Assembly (NCBI GenBank): GCA_003600225.1
Contig: QZFT01000057.1
Span: 1 to 51,076, forward strand
DNA from: Pseudonocardiaceae bacterium YIM PH 21723
Lineage (GTDB): Bacteria; Actinomycetota; Actinomycetes; Mycobacteriales; Pseudonocardiaceae
Direction: 5' to 3'
Length of the DNA: 51,076 nt
Position numbers and translations under genes: made by a program. The notes beneath the pieces are model-generated. The model was given only the letters and a program-made list of their open reading frames with translations. It ran no database searches and was not told the origin of the DNA. Shown one piece after another: positions 42,256 through 51,047 of this stretch. The number at the start of each line of letters is the position of its first letter. Positions within the stretch are counted from its first letter, which is position 1.

Positions 42256-43116
42256 CTAGTTCAGCACGCCGATGACCGCGAGGATCTGCTCCGATCGGAC
42301 GTAGGCGATAACGATCAGGGCAACGAACACGCCGGCCACCGTGGCCAGCTGGATCTGATTTCGCCGGGCGAGGGGCGCGTAGACAATGCCGGCACCGACC
42401 ACGGCTCCGACGACGAGGCCGCCCAGGTGCGCGGTGAGCGAGATGTTCGCCGACGGGATGAGGAAGGGCAGCGCGATGTTCAGCGCCAGAATGAAGAGCA
42501 GCGGTCGCATGCTCAGCTTGAGCCGGTAGAGGGTGGCACCGAGGGCGCCGAACAGGCCGAAGACCGCGCCGGAGGCGCCGAGTACACCGCTGGCCGGGGA
42601 GTCGAACACCAGCACCGCGACGGAACCGCCGAGCAGCGACAGGAAGTACAGCGCGAGGAAACGGACCCGGCCGAAGGCGGCCTCCAGGTCACGGCCGAGA
42701 ACCCACAGCGCGTACATGTTGAACAGGATGTGCATCAGGTTCGCGTGCATGAACCCCGCGGTGATCATCCGCCACCACTCGCCGTGCGCGACCATGAAGT
42801 TGTACTGGGTGAACTCGTTGTTGAACGCCTTACCGAGCGCGTTCTGCGCGACGAAGACCAGCACGTTCACCGCGATGAGCAGCGGCACCATGAGCGGCTT
42901 GGTGTTCAGCTCGGCGCCGGCCACGGTCACCGCACGCCGGACGCCCTTGTTGCCCTGGCGGACACAGTCGACGCACTGGAAACCGACGGACGCCTCGGTG
43001 AGGCACTCCGGGCACGCGGGGCGATCACAGCGAACGCACCGCAGCGCGGTGGGCCGGTCCGGGTGCCGAACACACGTGACCTGCCCACCGCTCGCGGGGA
43101 CCTGAGGGTTGTCCAT
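42256..43116 (-). CDS. Rhomboid-family intramembrane serine protease
   Basis: A 286-residue protein. The N-terminal 60 residues carry a B-box-like zinc finger (CVRHPDRPTALRCVRC, CPEC, CVDC). Six transmembrane helices follow. The catalytic Ser is in GASGAVFGLFG near 182 and His in LTAHLGGLVVG near 231; HANLMHILFNMYALW is also conserved. It cleaves membrane proteins within the bilayer; substrates are unknown. Its ATG overlaps the ppiA stop, so the two are coupled. Confidence 0.93.
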   Translation of the reverse strand: MDNPQVPASGGQVTCVRHPDRPTALRCVRCDRPACPECLTEASVGFQCVDCVRQGNKGVRRAVTVAGAELNTKPLMVPLLIAVNVLVFVAQNALGKAFNNEFTQYNFMVAHGEWWRMITAGFMHANLMHILFNMYALWVLGRDLEAAFGRVRFLALYFLSLLGGSVAVLVFDSPASGVLGASGAVFGLFGALGATLYRLKLSMRPLLFILALNIALPFLIPSANISLTAHLGGLVVGAVVGAGIVYAPLARRNQIQLATVAGVFVALIVIAYVRSEQILAVIGVLN

Positions 43117-43643
43117 TAGGAGACGCGAATGCTCTCGATCACGACCTCGTTGACCGGGCGGTCACCCGCACCGACGGCGGTGGTCGCGATGGCGTCCACG
43201 ACCTTGCGGGAGTCATCGTCGGCCACCTCGCCGAAGATGGTGTGCTTGAAGTTCAGCCACGTCGTCGGCGCGACGGTGATGAAGAACTGCGAGCCGTTGG
43301 TGCTGGGGCCGGAGTTCGCCATGGCCAGCAGGTACGGCCGGTCGAACTGCAGTTCCGGGTGGAACTCGTCGGCGAACCGGTAGCCGGGGCCACCCCGGCC
43401 GGTGCCGGTCGGGTCGCCGCCCTGCAGCATGAAGCCGTCGATGACTCGGTGGAAGACCGAGCCGTCGTAGAACGGACCGGAGGTCTCGCCCTTGGCGTTC
43501 TTTTCGGTGTACTCACGCGAACCATCGGCCAGACCGACGAAGTTGGCGACCGTCTTCGGCGCATGGTTCGGGAACAGGTTGATCCGGATCTCGCCCTGCG
43601 AGGTCTGCAGGGTCGCGATCGGGTTTCCAGTGCTTTCAGCCAC
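43116..43643 (-). CDS. ppiA: Cyclophilin-type peptidyl-prolyl isomerase
   Basis: A 175-residue cytoplasmic cyclophilin with no signal peptide. The catalytic Arg is in [20 protein letters not shown] near 66, with GSQFFITV and FKHTIFGEV conserved. It isomerises X-Pro bonds. GTG start at 43643. Position corresponds to Rv0009 (ppiA) near gyrA in M. tuberculosis. Confidence 0.96.
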   Translation of the reverse strand: MAESTGNPIATLQTSQGEIRINLFPNHAPKTVANFVGLADGSREYTEKNAKGETSGPFYDGSVFHRVIDGFMLQGGDPTGTGRGGPGYRFADEFHPELQFDRPYLLAMANSGPSTNGSQFFITVAPTTWLNFKHTIFGEVADDDSRKVVDAIATTAVGAGDRPVNEVVIESIRVS

Positions 43644-43690
43644 GAGTCGATACTGCCATCTATGACTGCGGAATGCCCCAAAGGGCGCAG

Positions 43691-44218
43691 TTACAGCCCG
43701 AGATTCTTGATGATGGCCTCGCTGATCCGCTTCGCCTTGATGGTCTGCTTCTGGTTGGTGACCACCCGGACCGCGGTGCCGCCCTTGGCCACCGCGTAGA
43801 CGGCGCCCTTGTCGGTCGCCTGCGAGCCGCCCTCCCAGCCGGTGGGCTCGTTGGCCGGATTCGAGGTGCTCACCGGCGCCGAGCGGTCCACGAGGGCTTT
43901 CGCCACCCGCGGGTCACCGACGTAGATGTAGGTGCGCAGCTGTTCGAGGCTGTCCAGGCCGTAGAAGAAGCAGGACGGCTGCGGCTGACCTGGGGTGACC
44001 TTGGTGAACAGCACCTTCTGCCCGTTGATCACCTGGACGTCGGGCACGGCCAGATAGGGGCAGGTGCCCTTGTCGCCCGGCTCGGCATCCACGGGGATCG
44101 CCGCCTGCGTGGTGGTGGTCGGTCCGGGAACCGGGTTTCCGGTGGTCGTCTCCGGTGACCCGCCCGAGGAGCAGGAACTGACCAGCAGAAGCAACGCGAG
44201 CACGGTGATCCGACGCAT
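43691..44218 (-). CDS. Exported lipoprotein (DUF2020-like)
   Basis: A 175-residue protein. A signal peptide ends in the lipobox LVSSC (Cys16). A Thr/Pro-rich spacer follows, then a domain of about 125 residues with two Cys ([17 protein letters not shown]) that likely form a disulphide. The layout resembles DUF2020 lipoproteins, which I assign tentatively. GGAAGG precedes the ATG. It lies upstream of ppiA on the same strand. Confidence 0.78.
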   Translation of the reverse strand: MRRITVLALLLLVSSCSSGGSPETTTGNPVPGPTTTTQAAIPVDAEPGDKGTCPYLAVPDVQVINGQKVLFTKVTPGQPQPSCFFYGLDSLEQLRTYIYVGDPRVAKALVDRSAPVSTSNPANEPTGWEGGSQATDKGAVYAVAKGGTAVRVVTNQKQTIKAKRISEAIIKNLGL

Positions 44219-44246
44219 CCACCCATCCTTCCATTAACCCATTGGA

Positions 44247-45566
44247 GTGAACGAGGTGGGGTGCGCCATAGTTTCGCCCGTGTCTGACGACGACCGGTAC
44301 ACCGAGGACGAATCCGAGCTGGCCCGGGTGTGCTCTCCCATCCCGCGGGTTGAGCCGCTGACGGTCCGGGGCGACAAGATCGCCCGGATACTTGCCCATG
44401 CCGTCGTCCGGCACAAGTGGCCCCGGATCGAGTTCCGCCAACTCACCATCACCGATTCAGTCTTCATCGAAGACCTCGACCTCCCAGCAGACATCGTCTT
44501 CGCCGAGTGCATGTTTCAGGGATCGGCGTGCCTCACGAACCTGTCGGCGATTCGTTCGCTGACATTTCTGGACTGCACCATTCCTAAGCTGTTCGTTCAC
44601 CACTGCGACATGACCAGGAACCTCATGGTGTTCCTTGGCGACGTGCAGCAGATCGACATCGAGGGTCTGCACCTGACCGGCAGCAAGGAGCAGTCGGTGA
44701 AGCTCGAATCCTCGGGCTGGCTGGACCTGATTTCTCTGACGGCTGACGCTCCGGTCCGTATGGACCTGCGGGGTGAGCGCATTCTGCTGACTCAAGCGAG
44801 CCTGACAAGCGGAGGGCGGGTGGCCTGCGAGGCGGAGTACGTAATGGCGGACAATGCATCCTTCGGAGCTCGCACGGTGATCGCCGGCAGAACGTTTCAC
44901 GGGAAACAATTGACCCACCTGTACTCGCTGGACGGCGCCGACTGCACGAACCTCGAACTGGACAACCTCGATCTGAGTGGCGTCCATTTCGGCAAGGCCT
45001 CTGGCCTCGGCAAGCTGCGCATCGTCGACCAGCCGAACTTCCCGCTGAATCCGGGAAGGTTGTCCAGCAGACGACAGGTGATCGCCGACGAACTGACCCA
45101 TGGCGGCTCCGCCGCCCAATGGCGACGGGTCAGCGAGGTCTACCGCCAGCTCCGCGCCGGGATGGACGATGCCCGAGCCAGCGACATGTACTACGGCGAG
45201 ATGAACTGCCGACGGCTCGGCACACCGTGGAGCGTCGACCGCTTTGTCCTCACCCTCTACTGGCTGACCAGCGGATATGGCACCCGCGCCTGGCGCGCGC
45301 TGGCCAGTTGGGGGGTCCTACTCGCAGGCGCCACCGGGCTCTTCATCTCCAGGTGGCCGGAGGCCGTGAAGGCACCGTCGTTCGGCAAGTCGCTGTGGCG
45401 GGGGTTCCGGCACGCATTCGAAAGCTCGACGGCCTTACTGCGCGCCAGCGAGGGCGCGGCGCAGCCGGATGTTGCGATTGCGGAGTGGGTGTTGCGCCTG
45501 CTGACGCCCGCGTTGATCGGGCTCGCGGTGCTGGCGCTGCGGAACCGGGTGAAGCGGGGCGCCTAG
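44247..45566 (+). CDS. Pentapeptide-repeat-like membrane protein
   Basis: A 439-residue protein. Residues about 45-250 read as a right-handed beta-helix (FRQLTITDSVFIEDLDL, CTNLELDNLDLSGVHF), without strict A(D/N)LxX repeats. Residues about 260-330 hold a helical segment (AAQWRRVSEVYRQLRAGM, SDMYYGEMNCRRLG) that commonly precedes the membrane part of such proteins. Two hydrophobic helices (about 345-368 and 412-432) close it. GTG 44247 has a weak site; GTG 44280 is possible. The last four bases overlap menD. Function unknown. Confidence 0.75.
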   Translation: MNEVGCAIVSPVSDDDRYTEDESELARVCSPIPRVEPLTVRGDKIARILAHAVVRHKWPRIEFRQLTITDSVFIEDLDLPADIVFAECMFQGSACLTNLSAIRSLTFLDCTIPKLFVHHCDMTRNLMVFLGDVQQIDIEGLHLTGSKEQSVKLESSGWLDLISLTADAPVRMDLRGERILLTQASLTSGGRVACEAEYVMADNASFGARTVIAGRTFHGKQLTHLYSLDGADCTNLELDNLDLSGVHFGKASGLGKLRIVDQPNFPLNPGRLSSRRQVIADELTHGGSAAQWRRVSEVYRQLRAGMDDARASDMYYGEMNCRRLGTPWSVDRFVLTLYWLTSGYGTRAWRALASWGVLLAGATGLFISRWPEAVKAPSFGKSLWRGFRHAFESSTALLRASEGAAQPDVAIAEWVLRLLTPALIGLAVLALRNRVKRGA

Positions 45567-47236
45567 ATCTCGGCGGTCAGCGCGGCGGCGAGCTGTTCGC
45601 GGACCGAGTGGAGGAAGTTCAGGCTGGACTCGCGTTCGGTGCGGACCTCGACCAGCCTGGTGGAGCCGCCCTTCAGCGCGGCGGCGAACTCGGCGGAGGT
45701 GGTGGCCAGCTCGTACTGCCAGCCCATGGCCGCGGCCACGTGGGACAGGTCGACCCCGTGGGGAGTGGCGAACAGTCGCTCGAAGGCGTCGACCGCGCCG
45801 TTGTACGGCAGCAGGTGGAAGATGCCGCCCCCGTCGTTGTTGATCACCACGATGGTCAGGTCCGGGCGGGGCTCGTGCGGGCCGATGAGCAGGCCGTTCT
45901 GGTCGTGCAGCAGCGTCAGGTCGCCCAGCAGGGCGAAGGCCGGGCCACCGCCCGCCGCCTGGTGGGCCAGCGCCACGCCCGCGGCGGTGGACACGCAGCC
46001 GTCGATCCCGCTCACGCCGCGGTTGGTCAGCACCGTGGTCCCGGTGTCGGCGGGCAGCGTCATGTCGATCAGCCGGATCGGCATGCTGGAGCCGACGAAG
46101 ATCAGGGACTGCTCGCCGGCCAGTACGGCCAGGTCGCGGGCAACCCGGAGTTCGCTGAGCTCGTCCGCCTCGTCCAGCGACCGGTCCAGGGTGTCCCTGG
46201 CGATGGCCTCCAGCCGCTGCCAGCTCCGCAGCCAGCCGGTACTTCGGCGGCCGGTGACCCTGGGCAGCCGGGCCACGACGGTGGCCGCGGTGCGGGTCGG
46301 ATCCATCCAGTCGGTCTGCGGGCCCACCACGATGTTGTGGCTCACCGGGTACAGCCGCAGCAGCTGTTTGACCAGGCCGGGCTTGCCGACGGTGACGATC
46401 ACCTCGGGACGCAGCCGGTCGAGCAGCTCCGCATCGGCCAGCAGATGCGAGTAGCAGGTGATGGCGTTGCCACCGAGGCGGCCGTTGCCGGTCGCCTCGG
46501 AGATGATCGGCCAGCCGAACGCCTCGGCCAGCGCCACCGCCCGCTCGGGCTCCGCCGCGTTGTCCCCGATGACCACCAGGCCGCGTTCCACCGGGTCGGC
46601 GAACTCGGCGAGCAACGGTTCCGAGTGCTCCACCGGCGACAGCACCGCGGTCCACGGCGCACCTTCGGGCCGGCCCGTCGTGGGCTCCAGCCAGCGGTCC
46701 TCGTCACCGTCCGGGATCAGCGGCTCGCGGAACGGCAGGTTCAGGTGCACCGGGCCACTGGCCGCCGCGGCCAGGGCGCGGCAGATCGTGGTCCGCCAGT
46801 AGCCGACCTGCCCGATCCGGTGCTCGGCGACGCCCAGTTCGGCGAAGTAACGCACCGCGTCGCCGTAGAGCTTGAGCTGGTCCATGGTCTGGTTCGCCCC
46901 GGTGCCCCGCAGCTCCGGGGGCCGGTCGGAGGTCAGCACGACCAGCGGGATCCCACTGTGATCGGCCTCGATGACGGCCGGGTGGAAGTTGGCCGCCGCG
47001 GTTCCGGAGGTGCAGACGACCGGCACCGGTCTGCCGCCGGCCTTGGCCAGACCGAGCGCGAGGAAGGCGGCCGATCGTTCGTCGATCCGGACGTGGCAGC
47101 GGATGTCCGGGTGCTCGGCGAAAGCGACGGCCAACGCCGCCGACCGGGATCCCGGCGCGATCACCGCCTCGGTGACACCACCACGCGCGAGCTCGTCGAC
47201 GAGCACGCGGGTCTGCACGGTCACCGGATTGACCAT
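45563..47236 (-). CDS. menD: MenD, SEPHCHC synthase
   Basis: A 557-residue thiamine-diphosphate enzyme of menaquinone synthesis. It condenses 2-oxoglutarate with isochorismate. VIAPGSRSAALAVAF near 25, VCTSGTAAANFHPAV near 73, NRGVSGIDGCVSTAAG and GDLTLLHDQNGL (cofactor region) near 440 are typical MenD motifs. GGAGG precedes the ATG. It lies 18 bases after a small ORF on the same strand. No other men gene is in the window. Confidence 0.95.
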   Translation of the reverse strand: MVNPVTVQTRVLVDELARGGVTEAVIAPGSRSAALAVAFAEHPDIRCHVRIDERSAAFLALGLAKAGGRPVPVVCTSGTAAANFHPAVIEADHSGIPLVVLTSDRPPELRGTGANQTMDQLKLYGDAVRYFAELGVAEHRIGQVGYWRTTICRALAAAASGPVHLNLPFREPLIPDGDEDRWLEPTTGRPEGAPWTAVLSPVEHSEPLLAEFADPVERGLVVIGDNAAEPERAVALAEAFGWPIISEATGNGRLGGNAITCYSHLLADAELLDRLRPEVIVTVGKPGLVKQLLRLYPVSHNIVVGPQTDWMDPTRTAATVVARLPRVTGRRSTGWLRSWQRLEAIARDTLDRSLDEADELSELRVARDLAVLAGEQSLIFVGSSMPIRLIDMTLPADTGTTVLTNRGVSGIDGCVSTAAGVALAHQAAGGGPAFALLGDLTLLHDQNGLLIGPHEPRPDLTIVVINNDGGGIFHLLPYNGAVDAFERLFATPHGVDLSHVAAAMGWQYELATTSAEFAAALKGGSTRLVEVRTERESSLNFLHSVREQLAAALTAEI

Positions 47237-47254
47237 TGTGGCGCTACCTCCGAA

Positions 47255-47449
47255 TCAGGAATTACGAGCGTAAGCGCCGACAAGGTCCTGTGGCGCATCG
47301 GCCTTGCTGTCGGGTGCGTTACTGAAGGGCACGACCTGCGCGGCAGGCGTGCGAGGGCGACCGAGGTCACTCGTGAATTTGATGTCGCAAACAGGTGGGG
47401 GGATGGCCAGGCGTGGTCGGGGCGCAGGACACTTCGCAGAGATCGCCAT
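47255..47449 (-). CDS. 64-aa ORF co-oriented just upstream of menD
   Basis: A short frame with CAGGAG five bases before its ATG. It ends 18 bases before the menD start. The product is Pro/Ala-rich with two Cys (residues 7 and 21) and no signal or membrane segment. Third-position GC looks lower than in neighbouring genes, so it may be young, a leader peptide, or chance. The ribosome site and coupling argue for translation. Confidence 0.45.
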   Translation of the reverse strand: MAISAKCPAPRPRLAIPPPVCDIKFTSDLGRPRTPAAQVVPFSNAPDSKADAPQDLVGAYARNS

Positions 47450-47537
47450 GGCTTCTCCTGATCATTCTGGACCGTTGCAGTCGCCGCAATAGGCCGTTGC
47501 CGGGAACCATCCTTCGTTGACGAGACGTTCTCGGTTC

Positions 47538-47963
47538 ATGGGCATGATGCTGGTACTGGCTCTACCAGGGCTGATCTTCGCGCTCGCCGCTCTCGCGGCC
47601 TTCGAGCGCGTGGTCCTGGTACGCCGCGGCCGCAGCCTGCTCACCCGTCGCGACGCCCCGGACGTGACCGGCCGACAGCTGGTGTCGGCGAACCTGGACT
47701 TCCTCGGTGGGCTGTACGACCCGGGCAAGCGGTACGAGGAAGAGTTACGCAAGACCGCGCTGGTCGAGTTCAAGGAGGACGCCGGCGACGGTGCGCCACC
47801 CCGGCGCAACGAGGTCGACTTCGGGGACAACCGGATCAGCCTGACCGCTCCCGGAGCAGCACCATCGGGATCACCCGTGACATCCCCGTCGTGTGCCCCC
47901 GGCTGCTCAGCTCCGCCCCCAGGAACAGCTCCCACAGCCGATCCCGCTCCGGACCATCGCTGA
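47538..47963 (+). CDS. DUF6191-like small membrane protein with extended C-terminus
   Basis: A 141-residue protein. One N-terminal helix (about 4-24) is followed by a short domain (SANLDFLGGLYDPGKRYEEE, GDGAPPRRNEVDF) that fits DUF6191 as I remember it. The domain ends near residue 103. The last 40 residues are Pro/Ala-rich and come from bases that also code the C-terminus of the convergent gene at 47836. TTG 47517 is an upstream start option. Confidence 0.65.
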   Translation: MGMMLVLALPGLIFALAALAAFERVVLVRRGRSLLTRRDAPDVTGRQLVSANLDFLGGLYDPGKRYEEELRKTALVEFKEDAGDGAPPRRNEVDFGDNRISLTAPGAAPSGSPVTSPSCAPGCSAPPPGTAPTADPAPDHR

Positions 47964-49107
47964 CGATCTCCGGGATCGCGGCGAACCGGCGGTCCGGCAG
48001 TTCCACCTCGACCTGATCGGGCCTCGATCGCAGGTTGTGGAACCAGGCCGGGTGGTGCGGTGTGCCGCCACCCGAGGCGGCGATCAACACTGCGCCGTCA
48101 TGCCACAGGTACAGCAGCGGATGGGTTCTGGGCTCCCCCGACCTGGCGCCGACGGTGTGCAGCAGCACCAGTTCCCGGCCGGTGAAGTGGCCACCGACCA
48201 CACCCCGATTAGCCCGGAAATCGGCGATCACCCTGGCGTTGACCTGGCGGAAGTCCGTGCGCTGCCGCAACACGAGGGTGCCGTCCCGCTCCTGCACGTC
48301 GACGCCGAAGAAGGCGTCGTCGACCTCCACGGTGAGCTGATCCGGATGGGCGCGGAAATCCTGGAACCAGTCCGCGTCCCGGTCCGCGTCGATGACCAGG
48401 GCGTCGCCGTCGCGGGTGAAGCCGAGGCGGGTTCGCCGCCGCTCGCCGGCCTCGGTGGTGCTGGTCAGCCACAGCTGCGGCGCGAAGCCGACGATGGGAA
48501 AGCCGCGGTCGCGGGACCGGGCCAGGTGCGGATACCGCCGCACCAGCACTTCGAACAGCCGATCCCATTCGGCGCCCCCGGTGACGACCCGGCCCGCCGC
48601 GGGCACGCTGCGGTCACCCAGTTCGAGCTCGACCTGATCGGGATGGGCGGCGAGATTGACCAGCCAGTTCGTCCGGACCGCCACCCGGCCGCTGATCGCC
48701 GCCACCAGGAAGTCGTCGCCATCCTTGGCGTAGGCCAGTGGGTTGATCCGCCGCGCACCGGATTTCGCCCCGGTGGTGTGCAGCAGCAGGAGATCCACCT
48801 TCTCGTACTTTCCACCGAGCACGCCCCTGTTCGCCCGGTATCGGTCGATCACCCGGGCGTTGTAGCGGGCGAAGTCGGTCTGCCTGCGCAGCCGCAGCAC
48901 CGCGCCCTCGGTGAGCACCTCGGCGACGAACCACTCATCACCAAGGTGGGCGGTCACCTCGTCCGGGTTGGCCTCGATGTCGTGGAACCAGGCGGCCTCG
49001 GCAACCTCGATCACGAGATCGTCGCCGTCGCGTACACAGGACAGCGGAGTCACCCGCTCCACACCGGTTTGGGCATCGACGGTGTGCAGCTCCAGGTTGT
49101 CGCTCAT
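47836..49107 (-). CDS. Multi-domain F420-dependent nitroreductase (DDN)-family protein
   Basis: A 423-residue protein with four copies of parts of the DDN split-barrel. Residues 1-65 and about 212-280 are half domains, each including a DGDxLVI-like strand. Residues about 78-205 and 285-423 are fuller copies, beginning NARVIDRYRANRGVLGG with LLLLHTTGAKSGARRINPL and NARVIADFRANRGVVGG with LVLLHTVGARSGEPRTHPL. Known family members use F420H2. ATG 49107 is the first Met with family sequence. The gene follows the related two-domain gene at 49172 by 64 bases. Confidence 0.82.
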   Translation of the reverse strand: MSDNLELHTVDAQTGVERVTPLSCVRDGDDLVIEVAEAAWFHDIEANPDEVTAHLGDEWFVAEVLTEGAVLRLRRQTDFARYNARVIDRYRANRGVLGGKYEKVDLLLLHTTGAKSGARRINPLAYAKDGDDFLVAAISGRVAVRTNWLVNLAAHPDQVELELGDRSVPAAGRVVTGGAEWDRLFEVLVRRYPHLARSRDRGFPIVGFAPQLWLTSTTEAGERRRTRLGFTRDGDALVIDADRDADWFQDFRAHPDQLTVEVDDAFFGVDVQERDGTLVLRQRTDFRQVNARVIADFRANRGVVGGHFTGRELVLLHTVGARSGEPRTHPLLYLWHDGAVLIAASGGGTPHHPAWFHNLRSRPDQVEVELPDRRFAAIPEIVSDGPERDRLWELFLGAELSSRGHTTGMSRVIPMVLLRERSG

Positions 49108-49171
49108 GCACCGTCCAACGCCGGCCGGTCCCGGGTTTTTCCGGCGGCCGGCCTGACATCGGTGGACAGAT

Positions 49172-50008
49172 TCAGCCGGTCTTCTCCCGCAGGCTGACCA
49201 CCGGGAAGACGCGGTCGGTCTTGGCTTTGTAGGTCCCGAGCACCGGGAACTTCTCCAAGAGCAACGCGTACAGCCGATCCCACTCCGCGCCCTCGGTGAA
49301 GACCTCCACCTCGGCGTCGAAGGTGCGGTCCGGCAACTCGGCCCGCACCTGGTCAGGATGCGCGACGATGTTGCGGTACCAGTCCGGGTGTCTGGGCGCG
49401 CCACCGAACGAGGCGACGACTACGACGGCTCCACCGTCCCGGAGAGAGGCGACCGGATTGATCCGGCGCTGCCCGGATTTCGCCCCGGTCGTGTGCAGCA
49501 GCACCAGATCCATTGTGGCGAAGCGACCGCTCACCACGCCCTGGTTCTCCCGGAATTCCCGGATCACCTTGGCATTGAAGCCGTTCACGTCCGACAGGGC
49601 ACGCATCTCCAGGCGCACCACCGGAATCGTCCGGCCGGCCTTCGCCGCGTAGCCGGCGAAGATGCCGTACCGGTCGTCCAGCAACTGGAAGAGCCGGTCG
49701 TGTTCCGCACCCTCGGTGAACACCTGAGCGTCCGCGAGGAAGGAGAGGTCACCGACCTCGACGGAGATCCGGTCCTGGTGCGCGAGGACATTCCGGAACC
49801 AGTCGGGGTCCTTCGGCGCTCCTTCGTTGGATGCGGCCACCACCAGGGCTGTGTCATCACGGGCGTACAGCAGCGGGCTCAGCCGCCGCTGCCCGGATTT
49901 CGCCCCGGTGGTCTCCAGCAGCAGTACGTCCTTGTCGTCGAAGAATCCGCCGACGACGCCTTTGTTCTCCCGGAACTCCTGGATCACCTTGGCGTTGAAC
50001 TCGCTCAT
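49172..50008 (-). CDS. Two-domain F420-dependent nitroreductase (DDN)-family protein
   Basis: A 278-residue protein with two full DDN-like domains in tandem: residues 1-135 (FNAKVIQEFRENKGVVGGFF, LLLETTGAKSGQRRLSPLLY) and 142-278 (FNAKVIREFRENQGVVSGRF, LLHTTGAKSGQRRINPVASL). The usual family has one such domain of about 140 residues. In both, the TTGAKSGQRR loop, expected to contact the F420 phosphate, is kept. It probably reduces quinone-like or nitro compounds with F420H2, by family knowledge only. Confidence 0.85.
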   Translation of the reverse strand: MSEFNAKVIQEFRENKGVVGGFFDDKDVLLLETTGAKSGQRRLSPLLYARDDTALVVAASNEGAPKDPDWFRNVLAHQDRISVEVGDLSFLADAQVFTEGAEHDRLFQLLDDRYGIFAGYAAKAGRTIPVVRLEMRALSDVNGFNAKVIREFRENQGVVSGRFATMDLVLLHTTGAKSGQRRINPVASLRDGGAVVVVASFGGAPRHPDWYRNIVAHPDQVRAELPDRTFDAEVEVFTEGAEWDRLYALLLEKFPVLGTYKAKTDRVFPVVSLREKTG

Positions 50009-50051
50009 GGCTGGTTCAACGGCCTGTGGCCCCGGTCATATTCCGCCGTGC

Positions 50052-50192
50052 TCAGCGCGTTCGGCTGTACTGGCTGTCGGCGATTTCCTCCGGCGACAGC
50101 TCGGCTCGCTGGTAGCCCCCATCCAGCGCCAGCTCGATCAGTTCGTGCCCGTCCATGGCCGAGTCGGTTCTCTCCGCATTACGCCACCACAT
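50052..50192 (-). CDS. 46-aa hypothetical ORF upstream of the DDN genes
   Basis: A short acidic frame, MWWRNAERTDSAMDGHELIE at its start, ending IADSQYSRTR. GAGGTGG lies a few bases before the ATG. It is 43 bases upstream of the DDN-family gene on the same strand. No membrane segment or known motif is seen. Confidence 0.5.
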   Translation of the reverse strand: MWWRNAERTDSAMDGHELIELALDGGYQRAELSPEEIADSQYSRTR

Positions 50193-50427
50193 ATGCACCC
50201 ACCTCACGTCCCGCATTTCCCCGTGCCGACCTCTTCAGGTCACACTCATTCAACGAGATTCAGTGTCAACAAGTGCCCGACCAGGCGAAATACCGAAAAG
50301 CTCACAATGTAAGAGCCATGCAAGAGATTCCTAAGAGCCACCCCAAAAACGTCACCCCAAGGAAACACCCCAGCGAATCAACCATGCTGGAAGACCCCAA
50401 CTACGCCCTTCCCCCAAAGCCGGAAGC

Positions 50428-50525
50428 AACCACAGCAAGGGGGCGAGCGAAGCGAAGCCCCGAAGGGCGGGGGGTGTCGGGGGGCGAAGCCCGCCCGACC
50501 TTGGGGTCTGGGGCGAGAGCCCCAG
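50428..50525 (-). repeat. tRNA-trailing GC-rich repeat, copy B
   Basis: Bases 50499-50525 are identical to 21041-21067. The copy trails tRNA-Ala and its terminator in the same orientation as copy A trails tRNA-Leu. The remaining gap, 50193-50427, holds no gene that I can support. Confidence 0.75.
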
Positions 50526-50541
50526 AAGGCACAAACGAAAC

Positions 50542-50572
50542 GACCCCGTCCGCGCTTTCCGCGGACAGGGTC
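50542..50572 (-). terminator. Terminator of tRNA-Ala
   Basis: A 13-bp stem (50542-50554 with 50560-50572, one G-T pair) is followed on the minus strand by GTTTCGTTTG. The stem sequence differs from the tRNA-Leu terminator, though the following repeat is shared. Confidence 0.8.
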
Positions 50573-50582
50573 ATCCCAGTCG

Positions 50583-50655
50583 TGGAGACTAGGGGAATCG
50601 AACCCCTAACCCCTGCCTTGCAAAGGCAGTGCTCTGCCAATTGAGCTAAGTCCCC
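50583..50655 (-). tRNA. tRNA-Ala (anticodon TGC)
   Basis: A 73-base tRNA on the minus strand. The acceptor GGGGACT pairs with AGTCTCC, with discriminator A. The D arm is GCTCAATTGGCAGAGC, the anticodon loop TTTGCAA holds TGC, and the T arm is GGGGTTCGATTCCCC. The position, with gyrA expected beyond the right edge, matches alaT of M. tuberculosis. Confidence 0.97.
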
Positions 50656-50700
50656 CGACGAGCGGGAGTATCGTACCTTCCCGCCCGAACTGCTGACTGC

Positions 50701-50826
50701 CTAGCCCTCGTTCGAGGTGGTGGCCTCACGCCACAGGTCAGCTTCTGCCTTCGCCGACCGGTTGCGCTTGACCAAAAGCAGCACGGCGCCAGCGACAGCG
50801 GCCAATGCGATCAGCTTCTTGAGCAC
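50701..50826 (-). CDS. DLW-39-family small membrane protein
   Basis: A 41-residue protein. It starts (M)LKKLIALAAVAGAVLLLVK, one transmembrane helix, then RNRSAKAEADLWREAT with the DLW triplet that names the family. GGAGG precedes the GTG start. Such proteins occur near the gyrA/tRNA region in actinobacteria. Function unknown. Confidence 0.85.
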   Translation of the reverse strand: MLKKLIALAAVAGAVLLLVKRNRSAKAEADLWREATTSNEG

Positions 50827-51047
50827 GGTGATGCCTCCTCTAGGTGCTGCCGACAACTCTACCGGCTACCACCAACATACGTGCGCCCAGCCCCCAACGC
50901 CCGCGCAACCCAAACCGAGACCAACAAACCCCGGAACGACGAGAGGGACCCTGAGCCGAGGCCACCGCAGCAACGGGCAGGCACGAGCAAGGAGCACAGC
51001 CACAACGGTCCCGGAGTTGGCGATGTTCGGGCCGCCAGGCTGGAGTC
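50827..51047. other. Divergent gap at the right edge
   Basis: This is the promoter region for the DLW-39 gene (minus) and the gene starting at 51048 (plus). The minus-strand frame 50840-51076 is open at the edge but has no features of a gene. Confidence 0.35.
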
